From the NCBI RefSeq assembly GCF_017161425.1, contig NZ_CP071057.1:1612001-1676000 (forward strand): a stretch of 64,000 nucleotides of DNA, given 5' to 3'. Numbering within the stretch: the stretch's first letter is position 1; each line of letters opens with the position of its first letter. The position numbers and the translations under genes were made by a program. Positions 1 through 10,021 of the stretch are shown piece by piece. Source of the DNA: Marinicauda algicola (GTDB lineage: Bacteria > Pseudomonadota > Alphaproteobacteria > Caulobacterales > Maricaulaceae). The notes below the pieces were generated by a model that was given only the letters and a program-made list of their open reading frames with translations, had not been told where the DNA came from and ran no database searches.

Positions 1-240
1 AAGATGGGCGGCGACACGGTGAAGTTCGGCGCGACCGTCACGGTCGTCGACGAGGACACCGACAAGGAAGCCACCTACAAGATCGTCGGCGAGGACGAGG
101 CCGACGTGAAGTCGGGCAAGATCTCGCTGTCCTCCCCGATCGCGCGCGCGCTGATCAACAAGGAGGTCGGCGACGTGGTCGAGGTCAACGCCCCCGGCGG
201 GGTGAAGACCTACGAGATCCTGAAGGTGGAGTGGCTGTAG
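1..240 (+). CDS. greA: Transcription elongation factor GreA, C-terminal part (5' end outside window)
   Basis: GreA binds the RNA polymerase secondary channel and stimulates cleavage of backtracked transcripts. Only the last ~79 codons are present: the globular C-terminal FKBP-like domain, with the typical '[23 protein letters not shown]' region at about 120-200 and the end 'YEILKVEWL'. The N-terminal coiled coil lies upstream of the window. The gene is followed by a strong hairpin terminator, so it probably ends its transcription unit. The assignment rests on the well conserved C-terminal pattern of the GreA/GreB family. The lack of the usual GreB features favours GreA. Confidence 0.93.
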   Translation, partial: KMGGDTVKFGATVTVVDEDTDKEATYKIVGEDEADVKSGKISLSSPIARALINKEVGDVVEVNAPGGVKTYEILKVEWL

Positions 241-262
241 CCCCCCTTTGACCGGACAAGGG

Positions 263-294
263 CGGCCGCCGGACCTCCGGCGGCCGTTTCTTTT
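263..294 (+). terminator. Rho-independent terminator of greA
   Basis: An 11-bp perfect GC stem (263-273 with 276-286, CGGCCGCCGGA paired to TCCGGCGGCCG) with a 2-base loop is followed by TTTCTTTT. The same stem recurs after the next gene at 985-1008. Confidence 0.8.
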
Positions 295-363
295 CCGGGA
301 AGGTCTGGCCTCGCGCGCGCTTTTGTCCGAACATTTGGTCCGGCAGAGGCGGGAGAGACTCAC

Positions 364-981
364 ATGACCATCGCGATCCTCGGCGCGGGCAGCGTCGGCC
401 AGGCGCTCGCCGGACGCTTCAAGGCGGCCGGGCGGAGCTATCTCTACGGCGCGCGCGACACCGCCGAGCGCGAGGAGCTCGCTCCCCACAGCGCGCTCGC
501 GAAGGAAGCCGTCGCCAGGGCCGACATGGTGCTGCTCGCGGTCCAGTATCCCAAGGCCGAAGCGGCGCTGAAGGGCGCGGGCGATCTCACGGGCAAGATC
601 GTCATCGACGCCACCAATCCGCTGCAGATGACCGATGACTGGCTCGCCCTCTCGGTCGGCCACACCAGCTCGGGCGCGGAGGACCTCGCGCGGCGCTTTC
701 CCGAGGCCCGCTTCGTGAAGTGCTTCAACCAGACCGGCGCGGAGACTCTCGCCGATCCGGGCCGGCTGGACGCCCGCCCTGCGATGTTCGTCGCCGGCGA
801 CGACGAGGATGCGCGGGCGCAGGTGCGCGATCTGGCCGAAGCCTGCGGCTTCGAGGCCATCGACGCCGGCCCCCTCAAGACCGCGCGCCTGCTCGAGCCC
901 CTGGCCATGCTCTGGATCGAGCAGGCCCTCAAACGCGGCCAGGGCCGCGACTTCGCGTTCGCGCTGACGCGGGCGAAATAG
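364..981 (+). CDS. NAD(P)-binding protein of the F420-dependent NADP reductase-like family
   Basis: The 205-residue protein opens with a Rossmann nucleotide-binding motif (MTIAILGAGSVGQALAGRF, residues 1-19). It continues with the 'IVIDATNPL' strand and the 'FVKCFNQTGAETL' segment typical of the NADP oxidoreductase, coenzyme F420-dependent domain (PF03807). Family members transfer hydride between NADPH and F420 or other acceptors. In proteobacteria that lack F420 the substrate is usually unknown, so only a general reductase role is inferred. A GGGAGAG ribosome site lies 8-9 bases before the ATG. The gene stands alone between two terminators with the same stem. Confidence 0.8.
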   Translation: MTIAILGAGSVGQALAGRFKAAGRSYLYGARDTAEREELAPHSALAKEAVARADMVLLAVQYPKAEAALKGAGDLTGKIVIDATNPLQMTDDWLALSVGHTSSGAEDLARRFPEARFVKCFNQTGAETLADPGRLDARPAMFVAGDDEDARAQVRDLAEACGFEAIDAGPLKTARLLEPLAMLWIEQALKRGQGRDFAFALTRAK

Positions 982-984
982 GAA

Positions 985-1018
985 CGGCCGCCGGAGATCC
1001 GGCGGCCGCCTTCGTTCT
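985..1018 (+). terminator. Terminator hairpin after the F420-reductase-like gene
   Basis: The stem CGGCCGCCGGA (985-995) pairs perfectly with 998-1008 and is followed by a weak T-rich run (CCTTCGTTCT). It also lies just past the end of the convergent BlaR1-like gene and may serve both strands. Confidence 0.6.
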
Positions 1019-1033
1019 GAAGCGATGACGAGT

Positions 1034-3043
1034 TCAGAGATCGAGGTCGGCGGTGCGCACGATCGTCATGTCGCTTGCGTTGATCGCCGAGTCCTGCCCG
1101 AGCGGCCCCAGATCGATGCCATCGCCGCGGCTGCGGCCCTGCGCGATGAGGTCGCCTTGGGCAACCGTCTCGCCGCGCGCCACCTGCACCGCATCGAGGT
1201 TGTAAAAAATCGTCGACCATCCGGTGGCGTGATCCAGAACCACATACTGTCCCGCGCTGTCGGGACCCGGCGCGTCGGTGCCAACCGCCCGAACGCGCCC
1301 CGCTGCCGGAGCATAGATCTCCGGATCGGAGTCGACGAACACGAACTCGCTGCGCGCGCGGCTGTCGACATCCTCGATGAGAACCGCCGCCGCTTCGCCG
1401 CTCTCGCGTACGCTCATGAAGACCGGACGCTCGCGCTGATCCAGGAAGCGCAGCTCGGTATCCGAGCCGGCGCTTATCACGTGAATCAGCGGATGGGCGG
1501 CGTTGACGACACCGATCGTAACCTCTTCACGGCCGTCCTCGGTCTCTCCCACGACGTCGATGGCCAGACGATCACCGGTCTCGTCGGTGAACTCGATGCG
1601 GGCATCGCCCCTGCCCTGCACATCGGCACGAATATCCACGGGATTGCCATTGGCATCCTGGATCGTGAGCGAGATCGGGTCGGTCGAACCGCTGGCCACG
1701 CCCATGATCGAGGCCCAGTTCGCCGGGTTCAAGAGCACCTGGCGCGGGTCGATATCATCAAGCGCCTCGAGGGCTTCAAGGCGTTCGAGTTGCTCGAGTG
1801 CCTTGAACGGCGAGGCCTCGATCGCGCGCCGGACGGGCGTGGCCGCCTGGCTTTGAACAACCGCGACCGTGGCACGAGCGGAGACCGCCGCCGGCTCCCC
1901 GGCAAGGGACGCCGAAACCAGGGCCTGGGCGGCCGCCACCGGAACGATGGCAATAGACAGCGCGGCCGCGGCCGCCACGGCGAAGAGGGCCTGACCATCC
2001 CGTTCGCCGCTGTTCGCAAGTATCGCTTTGATGCGCATTTTTCTTACCTTTCCAACCGAAAGCCCGAAGGCCGAAATGATGTCAGCGCCGGGCCTCTCGA
2101 CCCAGGGGACATCGATGAGGGCGCGGGCATAGGCCCGCGCATTGGCCCGCCTGCCCAGCACCGCGAGCGTTTCCGCATCGCAGGCCATTTCACGGGCAAG
2201 CGAGAGTCTCCGCTCGATCCGGGCGAAGACCGGATTGAACCAGAGAAACACGCCCAGGAACTCGCCGAGCAGACGATCGCGTTCGTCGCCACGCCTTGCG
2301 TGGACGAGTTCATGGACCAATGCATACTCGCCGGTGCGGCCATGGCCCTTCTCCGCGAGCGTGCGGGGAAAGACGATCGTGGGCTTGAGACCCGTCAGGA
2401 ATGGCGAACCCGCAGCCTCGCTCGTCCACAACCGCACTGCGCCGGCCGCAAGTCCGAGCCGGCCGGCCCAGTCGGCCAGGAGGTCGGTGATGGGTCCTTC
2501 CGCCGGACGGCTGCGAGCGAGAAGGCGGGCGATGCTGAGACGGTTCAGCAGGAAGCCCGTGAGCGCTCCGGCAAGCCCGACGCAGTACAGGACGAGGAAG
2601 AGCAGGCTCGTGGCATCGGCGAACACAGCGATCCATTCGGCGCGCGCCGCGTCGAGCAGGGACGGCAGGGATCCCTCGCCGCCCGGGACGGCGGGCGATG
2701 GCGCTGCAGGTTGGGAGGTGGCGGAGACTTCCGGACGCACATCCAACCGTGCCGAGCCCGGTGCGTCTTCTCCCGCTGCCGTGCCGGGTATGCGCGAATC
2801 GACCGAAAGGGCCGTGGAGTTGCTGGAGCGTGCGGTCAGCAGACCGCTGGCTGGCAGCGCGGGCGCAGCGATCGCCACCAGCAAAGGAAGGAGCGCGGCA
2901 AGGCGCGCAAGGCGCCAGACAGACACCGAGGTAAAGCGTTGGCCGGATAATGCCTCTGCCCTGTCGGCGACAGCATAGGCCAGCGCTGCCAGCGCGAGGC
3001 TGGACAGCATGGCAATCATGACCAAGGGTGCGATCGTGCTCAC
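1034..3043 (-). CDS. BlaR1/MecR1-like M56 membrane metallopeptidase with a degenerate C-terminal LytM (M23) domain
   Basis: The 669-residue protein has N-terminal membrane segments (about 5-25, 45-65 and 140-165) and a gluzincin motif HELVH at 244-248, followed by the family's 'REMACDAETLA' segment. It is therefore an M56 peptidase, the class of sensor proteases that cleave BlaI-type repressors. The long C-terminal part ends in a LytM-like fold ('APAAGRVRAVG', 'YVVLDHATGWSTIFYNL', 'VARGETVAQGDLIAQG'). The zinc ligands expected for M23 (HxxxD and the later HxH) are not visible, so this part may bind peptidoglycan or ligand rather than cut. The start overlaps the stop of the upstream repressor gene by 4 bases, so the two are translationally coupled. 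The inducing signal is unknown and no beta-lactamase gene is adjacent. Confidence 0.85.
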   Translation of the reverse strand: MSTIAPLVMIAMLSSLALAALAYAVADRAEALSGQRFTSVSVWRLARLAALLPLLVAIAAPALPASGLLTARSSNSTALSVDSRIPGTAAGEDAPGSARLDVRPEVSATSQPAAPSPAVPGGEGSLPSLLDAARAEWIAVFADATSLLFLVLYCVGLAGALTGFLLNRLSIARLLARSRPAEGPITDLLADWAGRLGLAAGAVRLWTSEAAGSPFLTGLKPTIVFPRTLAEKGHGRTGEYALVHELVHARRGDERDRLLGEFLGVFLWFNPVFARIERRLSLAREMACDAETLAVLGRRANARAYARALIDVPWVERPGADIISAFGLSVGKVRKMRIKAILANSGERDGQALFAVAAAAALSIAIVPVAAAQALVSASLAGEPAAVSARATVAVVQSQAATPVRRAIEASPFKALEQLERLEALEALDDIDPRQVLLNPANWASIMGVASGSTDPISLTIQDANGNPVDIRADVQGRGDARIEFTDETGDRLAIDVVGETEDGREEVTIGVVNAAHPLIHVISAGSDTELRFLDQRERPVFMSVRESGEAAAVLIEDVDSRARSEFVFVDSDPEIYAPAAGRVRAVGTDAPGPDSAGQYVVLDHATGWSTIFYNLDAVQVARGETVAQGDLIAQGRSRGDGIDLGPLGQDSAINASDMTIVRTADLDL

Positions 3044-3426
3044 CGGCTCTTCTCCTGCGCGTCGGTCTCCTCCAGAAGCGCGCGCAATTCCTCGCGTTCC
3101 GCCTCATCCAGCAGGGGACTGTCGGTAAAGGCGGAGGCAGGAATGTGACCTTCGACCTCCAGCACCCGGCGCGCGAAGTCGCGCACCATTCGACCGATCA
3201 TCTCCACCTTCTTCGGCTTCGCCTCGAACAGGGTGAGGCCGTGGAACTCGCCGCGCGTGACGAGCCCCTTTTCCACCATGCGCGAGAGCACCGTGCGCGT
3301 GGTGGAGTAGGACCAGCCGAGCGGCGCACCCGCGGCCTCGTGCACCTCGCGGGCGCTGGCGCGTCCGCCGCGCCAGAGCGCCTTGAGGAGTTCGAGCTCG
3401 TTCGGGCTGGGTTCGGGCGAAGTCAT
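3040..3426 (-). CDS. BlaI/MecI/CopY-family transcriptional repressor
   Basis: The 128-residue winged-helix repressor has the family's typical start ('SPNELELLKALWRGG') and recognition region ('YSTTRTVLSRMVEKGLVTR', residues ~40-58). The C-terminal acidic helices are a likely dimerisation domain. BlaI-type repressors bind TACA/TGTA dyads and are inactivated by proteolysis triggered by the M56 partner, which is encoded immediately downstream with a 4-base overlap. A strong AAGGAG site precedes the ATG. The pair probably represses itself through the TACA-TC-TGTA dyad 20 bases upstream. Confidence 0.9.
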   Translation of the reverse strand: MTSPEPSPNELELLKALWRGGRASAREVHEAAGAPLGWSYSTTRTVLSRMVEKGLVTRGEFHGLTLFEAKPKKVEMIGRMVRDFARRVLEVEGHIPASAFTDSPLLDEAEREELRALLEETDAQEKSR

Positions 3427-3456
3427 GACATGTCTCCTTCTATCGCTACATCTGTA
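3427..3456 (-). promoter_or_regulatory. Candidate BlaI operator region
   Basis: Upstream of the repressor start are the dyad TACA-TC-TGTA (3447-3456) and a second palindrome GACATGTC (3427-3434). BlaI/MecI repressors recognise TACA/TGTA half-sites, so this is a good candidate autoregulatory operator. The site lies in the 109-bp divergent region shared with the ELM1-like gene. Confidence 0.45.
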
Positions 3457-3535
3457 ACACGTTTGGTGCCTCTGTCAACGACACACGACGAGACCGTGAA
3501 TTGACGCCCCGCGCCGCGCCGCCGAGTGTGCGCGC

Positions 3536-5507
<1,972 letters not shown>

Positions 5508-5608
5508 CAACCTTACAGGGTTTTCACTTCGTCAGGCGCTGGCTATCGGCTAAGGCATCCCGAGCCAAGCCGGCCTAGAGCCGCCGGTCGCAGGGGGCCT
5601 GCCTGTCC

Positions 5609-6760
5609 ATGCCGAATCCAGTCCGTGTTCTCGTCTGTATCCTGGCCGTTCTCGCGCTGCCGCTCACCGCGGCCTCGGCCCGCGACGACCGCTTCGCGCG
5701 GTTTGCCGCCCACGATCCGCAGAGCGCACTCCACGTCAGCTACGACGCCTGGACCATCCTGCTCGAAGACATCGTGTACGATGTCGGCTTCTCCAACCGC
5801 GAGCCGGCCGATCCAGCGGGCACGCGCGTCACCGGAACCCGCATCCGGCTCGGCTCCAACAGCCGCTACCGCTACGAGGGCAACCGGCTCCTGCTGCATC
5901 TCATCGACGACGAGCGTGCTGCCGCGATCTCGCAGTACCGCGAGGAACTTGCGCGCCTTCCCGAGCAGGTTTCCCTCGCCCGGCTGAACCGCAACGAGCA
6001 GCTGGCCTACTGGCTGAATCTCCACAATGTCGTGGTGGTCGACGAACTCATCCGGAACTATCCCGTCACACGCCTGAACCGGGCCGGCAACGCATTCCAC
6101 AACGATCCGGTCGTCACCGTGGACGGCGTCGAACTCAGCCTGAACGACATCCGCTTCGAGATCGTCCAGGCCAACTGGTCCGATCCGCGCATCATCTACG
6201 GTTTCTTCTCCGGCGCGGTCGGCGGGCCGACGCTGCAGGACAGCGCATTCGATGGCCGCAGGGTCTGGACCCAGCTCGACCGAAGCGCGCGCGAGTACGT
6301 CAATGCGCTTCGCGGCGTGGAGAACGACACCGCCACCTTGAAGGTCTCGCAGCTCTATTTCGAGCATCGCGCGCTGTTCGAGCCCTGGCCCTCGGCCCTG
6401 CGCAACCACCTCTATGCCTTCGCCAATGGCGACGTCTACGCCGTGCTGGACGGCGCGGGCGGAGACCCCGAAGCGCTGACCTATGACTGGTATGTCGCCG
6501 ACCTGACGAACGGCAGCCGCTGCGGCGGCGCCGGGCGGGGTTCCCTCGTGATCAGCACGAGCGGGGAAGGCAATGTGCAGTTCAATGGCGGGTGCGAAGC
6601 CGTTCCCCCTCAGGCCCGCGAGCTTCTTCGCGCGGTGACGCTGCGGCGCCTCGAAATGCTGCGCGAGGGCCGGATCGGCCAGGTCTTCGTTCGCGATATC
6701 GAGACCCCCTCCGACGGCGGCGAGCCCGAAACGCAAGGCGGAGAAGACGGCTCGCGCTGA
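5609..6760 (+). CDS. Secreted DUF547 domain protein
   Basis: The 383-residue protein has an N-terminal signal peptide (hydrophobic core about 7-20, likely cleavage after ASA near residue 24). The DUF547 core contains the conserved 'LAYWLNLHNVVVVDELIRNYP' and 'LSLNDIRFEIVQ' segments, the 'IIYGFFSGAVGGPTLQDSAF' block and 'LYFEHRALF'. DUF547 proteins have a papain/transglutaminase-like fold, but their function is unknown. The ~100 C-terminal residues are not part of the usual domain. It is an exported protein in its own unit, 51 bases before an ABC transporter operon. Confidence 0.8.
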   Translation: MPNPVRVLVCILAVLALPLTAASARDDRFARFAAHDPQSALHVSYDAWTILLEDIVYDVGFSNREPADPAGTRVTGTRIRLGSNSRYRYEGNRLLLHLIDDERAAAISQYREELARLPEQVSLARLNRNEQLAYWLNLHNVVVVDELIRNYPVTRLNRAGNAFHNDPVVTVDGVELSLNDIRFEIVQANWSDPRIIYGFFSGAVGGPTLQDSAFDGRRVWTQLDRSAREYVNALRGVENDTATLKVSQLYFEHRALFEPWPSALRNHLYAFANGDVYAVLDGAGGDPEALTYDWYVADLTNGSRCGGAGRGSLVISTSGEGNVQFNGGCEAVPPQARELLRAVTLRRLEMLREGRIGQVFVRDIETPSDGGEPETQGGEDGSR

Positions 6761-6810
6761 ATTCCCGCAAGGCGCTGGAGATCGGCCCCTGCTTGGGTTA
6801 TCGAGGCGCC

Positions 6811-7533
6811 ATGACCGACACAGCCCCGCCCGCCGTACAGATCGAGGCCCTGCGCTTTCGCTACGCCGTGCGCGCGCCGCTGGTGCTCGACATCGAGCGC
6901 CTCGAGGTCGGCGCGGGCGAGCGCGTCTTCCTGCGTGGACCGTCGGGCTCGGGCAAGTCGACGCTGCTGGGGTTGATCGCGGGCATTCTCGAGCCCGGCG
7001 AGGGGCGGGTAGAGGCGCTGGGTACCGACATGGGCGCGGCCGATCCGGCGACGCGCGACGCGACACGGGCCGCCCGGCTCGGTGTCATCTTCCAGATGTT
7101 CAACCTCCTGCCCTACCTGCCGGTCGGCGAGAACGTCATGCTGCCCTGCCGCTTCTCCGCCGAACGGGCCGCGGCGACGAAGGCGGCGGGCGGGCCGGAG
7201 GCCGAGGCGCGCCGCCTCCTGGAGCGGCTCGGACTGGACGCCAGGAGCTATTGGAACGCGCCCTCGCGCGCGCTCTCGGTGGGCCAGCAGCAGCGCGTCG
7301 CCGCGGCGCGCGCCCTGATCGGCAAGCCCGCCCTCATCCTTGCCGACGAGCCCACGAGCGCGCTCGACACCCACCGGCGCGACCGGTTCATCGAGCTGCT
7401 GCTGGAGGAATGCCGGGAAAGCCGGGCGGCCCTGCTGTTCGTCAGCCACGATGCGGGCCTTTCGGCCCATTTCGACCGGGCGCTCGATCTCGAGACCATC
7501 AACCGCGCCAGCGTGGAGGGCGAGCCGGCATGA
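6811..7533 (+). CDS. ABC transporter ATP-binding protein (LolD/MacB-type)
   Basis: The 240-residue ATPase has Walker A GPSGSGKST (residues 43-51), a signature LSVGQQQ (155-161) in place of the canonical LSGGQ, Walker B 'LILADEPTSALD' and the switch His in 'LLFVSHDAGLS'. It belongs to the family that pairs with FtsX-type permeases and drives mechanotransmission rather than ordinary import. Its stop overlaps the permease start (ATGA), so the two form one transporter. I chose ATG 6811, because upstream codons in the same frame belong to the DUF547 gene region. Confidence 0.9.
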   Translation: MTDTAPPAVQIEALRFRYAVRAPLVLDIERLEVGAGERVFLRGPSGSGKSTLLGLIAGILEPGEGRVEALGTDMGAADPATRDATRAARLGVIFQMFNLLPYLPVGENVMLPCRFSAERAAATKAAGGPEAEARRLLERLGLDARSYWNAPSRALSVGQQQRVAAARALIGKPALILADEPTSALDTHRRDRFIELLLEECRESRAALLFVSHDAGLSAHFDRALDLETINRASVEGEPA

Positions 7534-8870
7534 GCCGCTTCCCCCTGCCCCGCCTCGCCCTGCGTTCGGTGCTGAACCGCCGCGCCACGGCGATCCTGAC
7601 CGCCCTGACCGTGGCGATCTCGGTGACCCTCTTCCTCGGCGTGGAGAAGGTCCGCCATGGCGCGCGCGCGAGCTTCGAGAACACCATCTCGGGCACCGAC
7701 CTCATCGTTGGCGCGCGGTCGAGCCCGATCAATCTCCTGCTCTATTCCATCTTCCATATCGGCGATCCCACGAACGCGATCAGCTGGGAGAGCTACCAGG
7801 CGGTCGCCGGCGCCCCGGGCGTGGACTGGACCGTGCCGATCTCGCTGGGCGACTCCCACCGCGGATACCGCGTCGTCGGCACCGACAACCGCTTCTTCGA
7901 ACATTACAAATACGCCGGCGGGCGCGATCTCGCCTTCGCGTCGGGCGGGGCGCTGGACGATCTGCACAGCGCCGTCGTCGGCGCGACGGTCGCGCGCGAG
8001 CTGGACTACCGGACCGGCACCGAGATCATCGTCGCCCATGGCGGGGGCGAGTTCAGCTTCGTGCAGCACGACGCTCACCCCTTCGCCATCACCGGCGTGC
8101 TCGCCCCGACCGGCACGCCGGTCGACCGCTCCGTCTTCGTCAGCCTGCGCGCGATCGAGGCGATCCATGGCGGCGGCGCGCACGGGCAGGAGGACGGGAC
8201 AGAGGCGAGCGAGGATCATTCAGAGGGACACGCCCACGAGGGCGAGGATGCGCACGATCACGAGCACGCGGGCGATGGCGAGGTCGAAGCGGACACCGGT
8301 TCCGACCCGCTGCAGCCCGACCAGGTCTCGGCCTTCCTCGTCGGGCTGGAGCACCCCTCGGCCGCCCTGCGCCTGCAGCGTCAGATCAATACCTATCCCG
8401 ACGAACCGCTGCAGGCGATCATCCCGGGCGTGACGCTGGTCCAGCTGTGGAGCGTCGTCGGCGCGGCCGAGCGCACGCTCGCGGCCATCGCCGCCTTCGT
8501 GGTGCTGACCGGGCTGGTCTCCATCCTCACCGCCATCCTGACGAGCCTCAACGAGCGCCGGCGCGAGATGGCGATCCTCAGGGCCCTCGGCGCGCGCCCG
8601 CACCACATCTTCGCGCTGCTGGTCAGCGAGGCCGCGCTCATCGCGCTCGCCGGCGCGATCCTCGGCACCGGGCTCACCTATGGCGTGCTCGCCGCCGCCC
8701 AGCCCATGCTGGAGGCGCGCTACGGCATCCTCATCGCGCAGATGACACCCGGGCTCTACGATCTGGCCATCGTCGCCGCGGTGACACTCGGCGCGGCGGT
8801 GCTCGCCGCCTTCCCGGCCTGGCGGGCCTACCGCAATTCGCTCGCCGACGGGATGACGATAAGGGTATGA
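7530..8870 (+). CDS. FtsX-like ABC permease with a His/Asp/Glu-rich periplasmic loop
   Basis: The 446-residue MacB/FtsX-family permease has an N-terminal membrane helix (about 20-40), a large periplasmic domain and three C-terminal helices with the typical 'LNERRREMAILRALGARP' coupling segment. Residues about 211-255 form a low-complexity stretch rich in His, Asp and Glu (HSEGHAHEGEDAHDHEHAG) inside the periplasmic domain, which suggests metal binding. FtsX-type exporters of this kind occur in zinc-regulated operons in some proteobacteria, for example the zrg genes of Vibrio. A metal-related role here is inference only. It is coupled by ATGA overlap to the ATPase gene. Confidence 0.87.
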   Translation: MSRFPLPRLALRSVLNRRATAILTALTVAISVTLFLGVEKVRHGARASFENTISGTDLIVGARSSPINLLLYSIFHIGDPTNAISWESYQAVAGAPGVDWTVPISLGDSHRGYRVVGTDNRFFEHYKYAGGRDLAFASGGALDDLHSAVVGATVARELDYRTGTEIIVAHGGGEFSFVQHDAHPFAITGVLAPTGTPVDRSVFVSLRAIEAIHGGGAHGQEDGTEASEDHSEGHAHEGEDAHDHEHAGDGEVEADTGSDPLQPDQVSAFLVGLEHPSAALRLQRQINTYPDEPLQAIIPGVTLVQLWSVVGAAERTLAAIAAFVVLTGLVSILTAILTSLNERRREMAILRALGARPHHIFALLVSEAALIALAGAILGTGLTYGVLAAAQPMLEARYGILIAQMTPGLYDLAIVAAVTLGAAVLAAFPAWRAYRNSLADGMTIRV

Positions 8871-8928
8871 GTAATTTGCATGCGCCCCGCCTGTCCCGGC
8901 GTATAAGCGCGGACGGGAGGAGACGGAC

Positions 8929-9822
8929 ATGGACTGGGACAAGCTGAAGACGTTTCACGCCGCGGCCGAGGCCGGCTCGCTGACGCGCGCCGCCGAGGCG
9001 CTTCACCTGTCGCAGTCGGCGGTGAGCCGCCAGATCAGCGCGCTGGAGACAGAGCTGGGCGTCAAGCTCTTCCACCGCCATGCGCGCGGCCTCATCACCA
9101 CCGAGCCGGGCCGGCTGCTGTTCGAGGCAACCCAGGAGATCGCCGCCAAGATCGCGTTTGCCGAGGCCCAGGTGCAGGACAGCCGCGACGAGCCGACCGG
9201 CGTTCTGCGCGTCACCGCACCGACCGCGCTCGGCGCGATCTGGCTGGCGCCGCGCCTCGCCCGCTTCCATGAGGCCTTCCCGCTGATCAGGGTGCGTCTC
9301 CTGCTCGCCGATCACGAGCTCGACATCGCGAATCTCGAGGCCGATGTCGCGATCCGGCCCTGGCCTGCGACGCAGAACGACCTCATCCAGCGCAAGCTGA
9401 TGGATGTCAGCCAGCACCTCTACGCCTCCCCGGTCTATCTGGCGCGCCGCGGCACGCCGGAAGGGCCCGGCGATCTCGACCGGCACGCCATGATCGCCTA
9501 CGGGCCGCGCCACCTCGCCCCGATCCCCAATCTCAACTGGCATCTGGTGCTGGGCCGGGAGAAGGGCGCCAAGCCGCGCGAGGCGGTGATAGAGGCGAAC
9601 ACGATCAACGGCATCATGAAGGCCACCGAGGCCGGGCTCGGCCTGTCGGGGCTGCCCGACTACGTGGCGCGCGAGAACGAGAAGCTCACCCGCGTCCTGC
9701 CGGAAATCGACGGGCCGAAATTCGAGGTCTATTTCGTCTATCCCGAGGAGCTGAAGGGCTCGCGGCGCGTCACCGCGTTCCGCGAATTCATGATCGAGGA
9801 AGTCAAGCGCTGGCTCGGGTGA
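8929..9822 (+). CDS. LysR-family transcriptional regulator
   Basis: The 297-residue LysR regulator has an N-terminal winged helix-turn-helix (residues 4-62; 'FHAAAEAGSLTRAAEALHLSQSAVSRQI') followed by a periplasmic-binding-protein-like effector domain beginning near residue 85. It is closest in pattern to the subfamily with 'GVLRVTAPTALG'. The effector cannot be read from sequence. LysR genes usually regulate a neighbour. The only candidate target on the same strand is the damaged SDR gene 200 bases downstream, since the ABC genes lie upstream in the same direction. Confidence 0.93.
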   Translation: MDWDKLKTFHAAAEAGSLTRAAEALHLSQSAVSRQISALETELGVKLFHRHARGLITTEPGRLLFEATQEIAAKIAFAEAQVQDSRDEPTGVLRVTAPTALGAIWLAPRLARFHEAFPLIRVRLLLADHELDIANLEADVAIRPWPATQNDLIQRKLMDVSQHLYASPVYLARRGTPEGPGDLDRHAMIAYGPRHLAPIPNLNWHLVLGREKGAKPREAVIEANTINGIMKATEAGLGLSGLPDYVARENEKLTRVLPEIDGPKFEVYFVYPEELKGSRRVTAFREFMIEEVKRWLG

Positions 9823-9862
9823 CGCGGCGCCGGCGGCGCGGCTCGCCGGAGCGTCCTGCGTC

Positions 9863-9891
9863 TTGACCCCATACGCCTGCGAGCGTATCCA
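9863..9891 (+). promoter_or_regulatory. Candidate promoter with operator ahead of the SDR gene
   Basis: TTGACC (9863-9868), a 17-base spacer and TATCCA (9886-9891) form a sigma70-like promoter. The inverted repeat ATACGC-CTGCGA-GCGTAT (9871-9888) sits across the spacer and -10, a typical position for repressor or LysR control. The same two hexamers at the same spacing occur upstream of the cell wall hydrolase gene (22431-22459, minus strand). Confidence 0.4.
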
Positions 9892-10021
9892 GCCGGCCTC
9901 ACGCCGACCGAGGCGAGGACCCTGACGATGAAGCGTTCCGACTGATCCCACCGCTGCCGCGCACGCCGTGCCGGCATCCGCGCGCCGCCGTGCGCGCATC
10001 GATCAGCGACAGGACTTCATC

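Noticed and set aside
7340-8947. Long (535-codon) alternative reading frame over the FtsX permease gene
   Set aside because: Arg/Pro-rich composition with no domain; it is a shadow of the real permease frame in high-GC DNA.
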